NCBI GenBank assembly: GCA_019096065.1
Contig: JAGUCH010000008.1
Span: 315,001-379,000 of the forward strand
DNA length: 64,000 bases
From: Paracyclopina nana
Taxonomy: Eukaryota > Arthropoda > Copepoda > Cyclopoida > Cyclopettidae
Reading direction: 5' to 3'
In this document: one piece after another, positions 57,045 through 64,000 of the stretch
Numbering within the stretch: the stretch's first letter is position 1
How the letters are laid out: every line of letters begins with the position of its first letter
Notes under the pieces: generated by a model
Databases searched by the model: none
What the model saw: only the letters and a program-made list of their open reading frames with translations
What the model was told of the DNA's origin: nothing
Translations under genes and position numbers: made by a program

Positions 57045-58333
57045 TTATGACTTAAAAAACAATTGCAATCTTCTGAAGACAGAATCAATCAATATTGTTC
57101 CACAATTGAAGAATGAAAAGCCCAAGAAGAGGCCCATCAAACCTCCAACAGTACCAATAAAGCTTGATGAATCATATAGCAGTTTTTCTTCATGGGTGTT
57201 AACAGCATTGTTTTCATACACAACTGACACAAAGGACTTATTACCAGAGGCTCCTAGTGCATATTTCCTCAAATAACCAACATATTGATTAACCTTACAT
57301 GGTCTTTTGCAGTTAGAGTGGCAATGTTTGAACGCTTTAGAATGCAAAGACTCGCTTAATCTTGTTTGATTGCTGGAACATGCAGGCAAAGTGACTCTGC
57401 TTATTCGAAAGAGTTCATAGTCTCCATGACTAATACAACTCAAATTTTTCGCAAGCATAAATTTGGTAAACTCATCAGCAAAACATTTTTGATATTCCTT
57501 GGCTGTGTCATCCTTCTGACATAATCCTTTGTCACTCAAATATTTCCATTCATGCTTGTGCAAAAAAATTGTAGTGGATTTATCCAGGTCTGAAATCAAT
57601 GGAAGTATCCCGTAAGTCTTAAGACTGATACTTGAAAAGTCTTTAAAGACTTATTTTTTCTTCTAAACTTTCACAAGCGATGTTTCAATAAGACAAAATC
57701 TTATATCTTGCCTAGTTCATCTGCAAATGGCATGGAGCCTTTGAAGCTTGCATAGGTCAAAGCATGCATTTCTTCGGCTTCTCCAATGAAGAGTAACAAT
57801 GCATCAGGCTTTTCAGATGGCGATGTGAGAAAGTTGATGAGCAATACAAAAGGAGTGTATGGTCCAGTCATGACAAAATTTGTTGTTATCACATAACATA
57901 GCCCATTGGTGACTGTTAACAGTTCATTCACATCAACTGACACATTTGAAATTACATTGTGACCCAAGGAAAGCTCTACTTGTCCTTGAGGATCTGTTGA
58001 AGAGTAAAACTCAATGCTGAAATCCTTGGTCAGGACATAAGAAATGTCTTTGAAGAGCTCAAGGATGGATAAGTTAGAGGCAATAGGAGGTAAGTCTCGA
58101 ATAATGTCAAGAGTTAAATTGTATTTGGACTTGGCCTTGACTGCATTGTAGAGATTGATTGGACACAATGTGATGGCTGGTAATGACATTTCATCTGGCT
58201 CACTGAGAGAGACTGAAAACAAAGTTTTCTTTGATTTGTAAGCCTGATACACTTCATTAGCTTGAGTCATTAAGAATACAAATAAAGTGATATACAATAT
58301 CAGTACCAGGGCTTTCTTTATTTTCACCAACAT
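57045..58333 (-). CDS. DEG/ENaC-like channel subunit C
   Basis: Exons 58333-57712 and 57589-57045, 388 residues. TM1 at about 7-28 (ALVLILYITLFVFLMTQANE), then MSLPAITLCPIN. A paired ectodomain motif, NGLCYVITTNF, is shared with A, B and D. The TM2 entry is SSFIGTVGGLMGLFLGFSFF. The intron is also of GC-AG type (CTAG|GCAAGATA). C and D are more like each other than like A and B; both have AEEMHALTYASFKGSMPFAD-type sequence before the splice site. Confidence 0.83.
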
Positions 58334-58456
58334 GATTAAAAGCCTTGCAAAGAACTAACTGCAAGTTCATAATTGTTTACAATTTGGGTTAGGCTTAGAA
58401 CACATAGGTAAGGAAATATATTGGGTGGAGTTGTACTTAATCAATCTTTTTGAGCC

Positions 58457-59734
58457 CTAAACATTCTTGCTGAACTTGCTGAAGATTTTCCCTATGATGA
58501 AAGATCCAGAGTCAAAGAATGAAAAGCCCAAAAAGAGGCCCATTAAACCTCCAACAGTTCCAATAAAGTTGGATGAATCATACAACAAGTATTCTTCATG
58601 GGTGGCTTCAATTGTGGTTTCATACATGATTGCCATAAAGGTGCTGTTATCTGGAAATCCAACAGAGTATTTCCTCACATATCCAACATATTGGTTGGCT
58701 TGGCAAGGTGTTATACAATTTGAAGTAGCGACTGGAAATGATTGAAGAAAAGCGACTGTACTCTTACTGGTTTCTTGAAGCGAACACTCTTTGAGATCCA
58801 GGCCACTTAATTTGTAAAGTTCATTGGCTCCATTGAAGGAACAATTCATTCCAGTTTTTAGCATGACTTTGGTAAACTCATCAGCAAAACATTTTCTGTA
58901 TTCCACAGATGTGACATTACTCTGGCATCCTCCTTCCTTGCTCAAATATTTCCAAATACGCTTGTTCAAAAAAATTGCACTGGCTTTTCCAATCGCTGAT
59001 AAATAGCAAAGAAGTGGCTTTTAAGTTTTAACATTGATTTGAAGAAGTAGTATCGCTTTAAGGAACATTATTTGGAAGTATGTTTACTTAACTTTACCTA
59101 GATCATCTGAATACGGCATTGATCCTTTGAAGCTTGTGTAGGTCAATCCATGCATTTCTTCTTTAGCTCCAAGGAAGATGATAAACTTTTCAGGCACTTC
59201 ATCAAGAGGAGTGAGAAATTTGGCATACAATGCAAAAGGAGCAAATGGTCCATTCAAACTTGCATTAGTTATGATGACATAACATAGACCATTGTTGAAG
59301 GTATACAAAGTGCTTACATCTATGCCAATGTCGCTAGACACCAAATTCAATCCGATTAAAAGTGGAATTCTATTGTCTGGAGTGCTTGATAAAAGGTCTT
59401 CATACTCAATAACCAAATCTTTATTAAGAATGTAAGAAGATTCCTCAAATAAGCTGAATATGCTCTGATTTAAGGATTCAATTGACGAGGCTAAACCTTT
59501 CATGGGATCTATTGTTGAATTGTATTTCTTCTTGAGTTTCACAACATTGAAAATGTTGCCAGGACATAGTGTAATGGCTGGTAACTGTAAGTGCTTTCTA
59601 TCATTGAGGGAGATTGAAAACATTGTTTTCTTCTGTTGATAAGCTTCAAATACATCTTTAGCTTGAAGGCTGAAGAATACAGACAAAATGAAATACAGAA
59701 TGTACACCAAGACTTGCTGTAGTGTCAACCACAT
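58457..59734 (-). CDS. DEG/ENaC-like channel subunit D
   Basis: Exons 59734-59098 and 58995-58457, 391 residues. I chose the ATG at 59734, three bases inside the open frame. TM1 (VLVYILYFILSVFFSLQA) is followed by LQLPAITLCPGN. The ectodomain has NGLCYVIITN, an NQYVGYVRKYSVG segment before TM2 and NFIGTVGGLMGLFLGFSFFD. The intron has a canonical GT donor (CTAG|GTAAAG). It is the most 5' member of a head-to-tail cluster; intergenic gaps are 120-310 bases, which fits recent tandem duplication. Confidence 0.83.
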
Positions 59735-59889
59735 CACACAATGTAATGGACCTTTCTAACCTTCATTAAGAGTGTTAGCATTTGCTCAGAAGGTTTGGCC
59801 CTTCATTTGAGTTATTCTCATGTAAACACACTCATAGTCAAATATACAGTGTACGTACATGCCATGACAAATTTCTGAAAAATTCGCTT

Positions 59890-60150
59890 TTATTTCGGTT
59901 GAGGAAGCATTTTACTGGCTTGACTCAATAAGGCTCCACTAGCACTTGTGATCACTTCAAAATTGTCCAAGTTCCTAGTGGAGATGTCATGCCTATGGTT
60001 GTAATCTATGACACTCTTGGGCCAATAGAGTTGACCCGTATGCTGGTTGAATGAAGGGCGCTCTTGAAAGGTGAAGCACTCAGTGTTATCATCCATGATG
60101 ACTAAAATGATTTCTGGAGCACTTTGAGCGTAAATATTTTTAAAAGCCTA
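59890..60150 (-). pseudogene. Partial copy of the last exon of the MBD-fold gene
   Basis: 59935-60130 is about 97% identical to 60421-60616 and in the same orientation. The frame is open from about 60148 (just after a TAG) to a stop at 59890, with a different C-terminus (ending MLPQPK) and its own AATAAA overlapping the stop. There is only a weak acceptor (TTAG) at the 5' edge. It is either a dead duplicate or an alternative last exon of the gene at 60318-61023. Confidence 0.7.
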
Positions 60151-60317
60151 ATTCATGGAAATTTTTCAACTGAGAAGCTGCTTCTTCATGCTGAGGTCCT
60201 AAGTTGTACAAATAACTGTTGGGTTTTTAAATGACTTGACATGGTTTAACACCTTTCGTAAACTTATGTCAAAGTACTAATGGCAAGACTGCGACAACTT
60301 CTTGGCTCAATTGTGCT

Positions 60318-61023
60318 TTATTTGCGCAATGAATAACAATAATAGATAACTTTGGTAGGTTTTGAGTGGGCAATCCGCTGACTCAACTCATTTGAACTTC
60401 TCAGTTTAACTGTCGTCTCTCCACTTGCACTTGTGATCACTTCAAAATTGTCCAAGTTCCTAGTGGAGATGTCATGCCTATGGTTATAATCTATGACACT
60501 CTTGGGCCAATAGAGTTGACCCGTATGCTGGTCGAATGAAGGGAGCTCTTGAAAGGTGAAGCACTCAGTGTTATCATCCATGATCACTAAAATGTTTTCT
60601 GGAGCATTTTTGGCGCGAACTTTTTCCAAAGCTCTTTCGATGGCCATTTTTCCAGCTGAGTATTTCTCCGGATTGTGGAAGAATTGCACATTCGCGAAAT
60701 CTTGCACGATAACAAGGCCATTTTCTTCACAATAAGTCTTCAAGGCTGACCTTGACCTGAAGAGCATTTTGTCCGGATTGAAGAGTTTGACCACAAAGCG
60801 ACATCTTCCGGATTCCGGATGGGCTTTCCGGATTTCCACTTTGGCTTTCCATCCTGAAATCAATAAAAGTATTAATTAGTTTTCAAATTTCAATAGTGAC
60901 TTTATGGTAGAACCAACCTGTAGGAATGTTTGTGTTTATTTTTCTGCTGAGATTTTCAGCACGTTGGCTCAGCTGAGTCTCAGTCAGGCTAAAGTCCACT
61001 TTTCTGCACTTGATTGAGTCCAT
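60318..61023 (-). CDS. Small protein with a methyl-CpG-binding-type (MBD) domain
   Basis: Two exons, 61023-60918 and 60853-60318; 213 residues. Residues 36-85 have the MBD layout: GWKAKVEIRK, a short loop, VVKLFNPDKMLFRSRSALKTY. These align with the MeCP2/MBD core (GW, basic loop, beta strand, NP, FRS). The arginine of FRS (R68) is kept, but the aspartate that contacts methyl-C in MeCP2 corresponds to V56. The second half (about 86-213) has IMDDNTECFTFQ and YWPKSVIDYNHRHDIS, which I do not recognise. The AATAAA signal overlaps the stop codon (60322-60317). The nuclear chromatin role is inferred from the domain only. Confidence 0.65.
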
Positions 61024-61124
61024 GGTTTTCCTGCAATGAATAGAGTAAAATCAACCCTCCATGAAAAATGAAAATGGGAAAAAATCTATACTTAGATAAT
61101 AGCCAATTAGCTAGACATTTTTAG

Positions 61125-62284
61125 TTAGGGTTTGAACAAGACAAAGAAATAATGGATGTATTGGGCAGCTAGAGTCCTGCCACAAAAGGCCATAAATTTT
61201 GGCCTTCCCAGGATGACAACCAGAGGGAGTAAATTGTGCAAAATCACACTGACAACAGAGTGTAGTGCCAATTTGGGCAAATTTGTGGATGTGTCAGTCA
61301 AGTCCACCAGTCCATAGATGTAGACAGTGGTCAAAAGGCCACCGAATAAGGTCAACAAGGCCATGAATCTGACTGACCAGAAAGAGTGTCCAAGCTCTGA
61401 GAGCCTTTTTTGAAGGCTGGCCTTTTTCAGCTCAATTGAGAAGAGCATGTAAATGACAGCAATGGAAACAATGATGATCATGACCTAAAAATGAGGAGTA
61501 TTTTTTTGTACCATTTCACTATTAAAAAGTTAAAATGCTTTTAACAGCTTTTGTGAAGCTTGAAATAATGGAGCCATTAAAATGGCTTTCACCCATTTGA
61601 AGCATGAATGATCTCCAAAAGAAGAAGAAAAACTACCTTAAGTGATTTTATGTCCACATCTTGAGGTTGGCCAAAATTGACACCTCTGAGGAAATGAAAC
61701 TCAAAGCTCTGCTTGAGGTCAATGGAGAAGAACTCAAAGGCTGTCAAAGCTAGGGCAACATTGGCATTGATCAGCCTTGGAAAGTAGATGCAAAAGAAGT
61801 CATCCACATCATTGATCCAGGATGAGTGGAAGATGTACAAGTACCTCACCAAGACAGTGAAGAGCAGCTGACTGAGTAGGTAAACAAAGGAGAAGAGCTG
61901 AGCATAGAGTAAGGTCAAGATCAGGACTGGACAATCCTGGATGGGCAGCCAGCCAATGGTGATGCTACTGGCAATGAGGGTGGTGACACTCTGCACAATC
62001 ACCAGATCCTTGACCATTTGGTCAAAGGGAGTTTGCATGCCAAAGGGCTTTTGGTTCATGTACTTGCACACTAGTGTGCTGAGAATCACTTCAAACAGAG
62101 TGGAGATGGAGAGAAGGCTCACCAAGAGCCACTTCAACATGTTGGTGCCAACTGAGAGCTCCAAAAGCCTCACAAAAGCTACAGAGCACATTTCTCTTTT
62201 TTGGTGGTCATCTACTATCAGCCAAAGGCGTAAAGTCCCTAGATTCGCAGCGCCATCTAGCGCCGCAATGTTTATCGCAGCCAT
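61125..62284 (-). CDS. Seven-helix, GPCR-like orphan membrane protein
   Basis: Exons 62284-61637 and 61484-61125, 335 residues, phase 0. Hydrophobic helices at about residues 49-72, 90-112, 117-146, 175-195, 217-235, 254-276 and 286-310 give a seven-pass topology. The end of helix 3 (LFTVLVRYLYIFHSSW) sits where rhodopsin-like receptors have DRY. Helix 7 contains HNLLPLVVILGRP, a possible NPxxY equivalent, and no long tail follows. These are topological resemblances, not a family match. The start codon is uncertain: the first 16 codons overlap a short sequence repeated at 62430-62473, and a later Met (residue 32 or 49) is possible. Confidence 0.5.
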
Positions 62285-62473
62285 TTTTCAGCTGTTGGAA
62301 CAGTGCTGTGAAGTCCTCTATCCAATAATTTTCATGCGCAATCATGTTCATGTTGGCTAGACATATTGCATGCGTGATTTATGTCCAATTTGTCATGTTT
62401 AGCTTCATTTCGAAGTAGCAATAAGGCAAAGGCGTAAAGTCGCTTGATTCGCAGCGCCATCTAGCGCCGCAAC
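62224..62473. repeat. Short direct repeat at the start of the GPCR-like gene
   Basis: About 45 bases, AAGGCGTAAAGTCNCTNGAT then TCGCAGCGCCATCTAGCGCC then GCAA, occur at 62225-62269 and again at 62430-62473. The core AGCGCCATCT is also found near 33313. Confidence 0.75.
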
Positions 62474-62475
62474 TT

Positions 62476-63242
62476 GAGCAAGTACATTTGACATGGCTGC
62501 GCTACATAGGCGATCAAAAGTCGGCAATTGCTAGGCTTTTGCAGCGCTTTCCTAAAAAACTTCATTAATGCGACATAATCTGCAGATAAAATGGGACCCT
62601 TTCAAGCCATAAAACGATAGTTGTCGCACACAAATTTTCAAGCTTTTTGTCGTTGAAACCAAATTGTTCAAGCCTGGCTCCAATAATCAGCCAATCAAAT
62701 TGCCGCATGAAATCACGTGACAAATTTTGTGAGCTATGGTTTGCCCAAAAGTTCGTGCTAGAAAAGCGCCACCTATCGAAAAAGTTTGTCCCCCCACTGG
62801 CTTATTAATCTAACTAATTCTATGCAATTTAATGATATTCTTTTTCTTAATTTCTTTTTGAAGCTAAATGTTGTGCATAAATGAAAAAAGTCTGTAATGA
62901 GTTAGTTTTGTTGATCGTTAATACTATAACTTGAAATTGTAGATGAACATCACATTAGAGCATGACTTTTTTGTGAGTGGGTTCAAAGAGAGAAATGGAC
63001 AAAAAGCAAGAAAGCTTTAGCAATATCTCTTTTTAAGCGTGGTTACTTTACAAAACAAGCTAATATTCAAGACTAGTTTTTGGTACTAAAATGTCACCAA
63101 ATTTTTTTCCAAAAAAAGCCAAAAGGTCAACCTCCTATTTAAGCAAATATAGCCTTGTTATCCTTGTTTTCTCGCAGATAAAAGTCGCTTTATCAACGTT
63201 CAACTTGAGTTGACACAAATCTTGAAGAGTATTATCTATTTG
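62476..63242. other. Intergenic, no gene seen
   Basis: AT-rich DNA with no array and no ORF that I can support. Confidence 0.5.
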
Positions 63243-63388
63243 CACAGTGGATTATTTTGCTATGTTTGCGCGCATACTAAAATTACTAAAAATTTTTGCT
63301 AATGATATTTTTTTTAATAAGAAAAACGTAATGATTTTGGGATATTAGCCGGTAAAATTACATTATGAGGGCTGAATAATCCACTGTG
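63243..63388. mobile_element. MITE, CACAGTGG family, best-preserved copy (146 bp)
   Basis: Ends CACAGTGGATTATT and AATAATCCACTGTG are a perfect 14-bp inverted pair; TTTGCGCGCATAC follows the left end. Flanks CTATTTG and CTATGTG differ at one base in seven and could be a target-site duplication. Confidence 0.75.
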
Positions 63389-63496
63389 CTATGTGGAGCA
63401 GAAAACACCTGAACACTATTAGGACTTCTAATACCTTTAAAGAAACACCAGAATATTTAATCTGCTTTCAGCTGCGAAAGGTAACACCAAAGAGTG

Positions 63497-63620
63497 CACA
63501 GTGGATATTTTAGCTTTGCTGCGCGCATAAAAAAATTCCCTTTTTCCAAATAAATTTGAATTTCAAAGCAAACACTTGTACAACTTGTATGGGTGAAAAA
63601 GAGGAGAGTAATCCACTGTG
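63497..63620. mobile_element. MITE, CACAGTGG family (124 bp)
   Basis: CACAGTGGATATTTTAGC and GCGCGCATAA at the left end, GAGTAATCCACTGTG at the right. Lies 108 bases from the previous member. Confidence 0.65.
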
Positions 63621-63884
63621 TGTAGCCAAGAAACTTGAGAACTGAGAGCTGTAAGCCATAAATATTGTAGCCGATAAGTTATTATTGCACTAACTTCAAA
63701 AGCTAGTAAAATATTTTCAAAAAAGGGTTTATATTCTCTTACCTGAATTTGTGATGTGGCGATTGGCAAGTCTGTGTCACTACAAAGGCAAAACTGAAGT
63801 GAACACAGCTGTCTAAGCAGGGGTGAAAATTGAAATAAAAATAGCGCAGTAGAAGCAGAAAGCCGGCAAAAATGCCGGAAAATA

Positions 63885-63945
63885 GTGCAATAACGCGCGC
63901 GCGCGAGTTCACCCCATCGCAGCCCGTGCAAAGGTAGGCGCGCGC
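63885..63945. other. CG-alternating patch near the right edge
   Basis: GCGCGCGCGCGAG at about 63896 and GGCGCGCGCGTC at about 63938 resemble the island upstream of nesprin. On the minus strand an open stretch ends at a donor (TTCAG|GTAAGAG, about 63742). This might be the 5' end of a minus-strand gene, but there is no ATG in frame. Confidence 0.25.
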
Positions 63946-64000
63946 GTCTTTATGCGTCTTCTTAGAACAACAGATTATGCGCTGAAAAAAATTACCTATT

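Noticed and set aside
63243-63388. Assignment of the CACAGTGG elements to the hAT superfamily
   Set aside because: CAGTGG-type ends fit, but I could not find 8-bp target-site duplications at the copies; the superfamily is left open.
63563-63931. 123-codon minus-strand ORF near the right edge
   Set aside because: It has no in-frame ATG and overlaps a MITE; it ends beyond a good donor, so part may be an untranslated exon, but I cannot support a gene.

Overview
The window is animal nuclear DNA, most likely from an arthropod and perhaps a crustacean. The genes have spliceosomal introns. They include a nesprin with actin-binding calponin domains and spectrin repeats, HBP1, CSTF3 (CstF-77), the SPEN-family factor nito/RBM15 and the peroxin PEX3. 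A secreted protein with two type-2 chitin-binding (CBM14) domains and a tandem cluster of DEG/ENaC-type channels point to an ecdysozoan. The phylum is an inference; no rRNA or mitochondrial marker is present. All splice models were built by hand from GT/GC-AG sites, reading-frame phase and family similarity, so individual boundaries can be off.

Layout. 1-10775 (minus): 5' two-thirds or so of a giant nesprin gene, running off the left edge, with a CpG-rich upstream region that carries an NRF1-type palindrome. 11025-13249: AT-rich and without a recognised gene. 13250-19892 (minus): HBP1 in six coding exons, its introns full of tandem repeats and tRNA-like units. 19893-24692: low-complexity DNA, several MITE-like elements and a possible 5' exon. 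24693-29782 (plus): CSTF3 in thirteen exons. 31081-31913 (minus): a small single-pass membrane protein. 32108-35630: a long foldback element, a broken Harbinger-like transposase, two more palindromic elements and a partial copy of the nito 3' end. 35854-41908 (minus): nito/RBM15, its 4.2-kb intron built almost wholly of tandem arrays in opposing orientations. 43726-45079 (plus): an unrecognised basic, probably nuclear protein. 45227-49130: MITEs and a 164-bp satellite rich in nested palindromes. 49477-50451 (plus): intronless PEX3. 51857-53636 (plus): the chitin-binding protein. 54015-59734 (minus): four tandem two-exon DEG/ENaC-like channels, one a pseudogene. 59890-61023 (minus): an MBD-fold protein and a partial downstream copy of its last exon. 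61125-62284 (minus): a seven-helix, GPCR-like membrane protein. 62476-64000: no gene recognised; two MITEs and CpG-rich DNA at the right edge.

The genes do not form one pathway. They are unrelated housekeeping genes (nuclear anchorage, transcription, mRNA 3'-end formation, splicing and m6A, peroxisome biogenesis) plus a lineage-specific channel cluster. What unifies the window is its repeat content: inverted-repeat elements, 17- to 164-bp arrays that fill introns, short 3' ends with the AATAAA signal close to or overlapping the stop codon, and two independent cases in which only the 3' end of a gene was duplicated just downstream of it.
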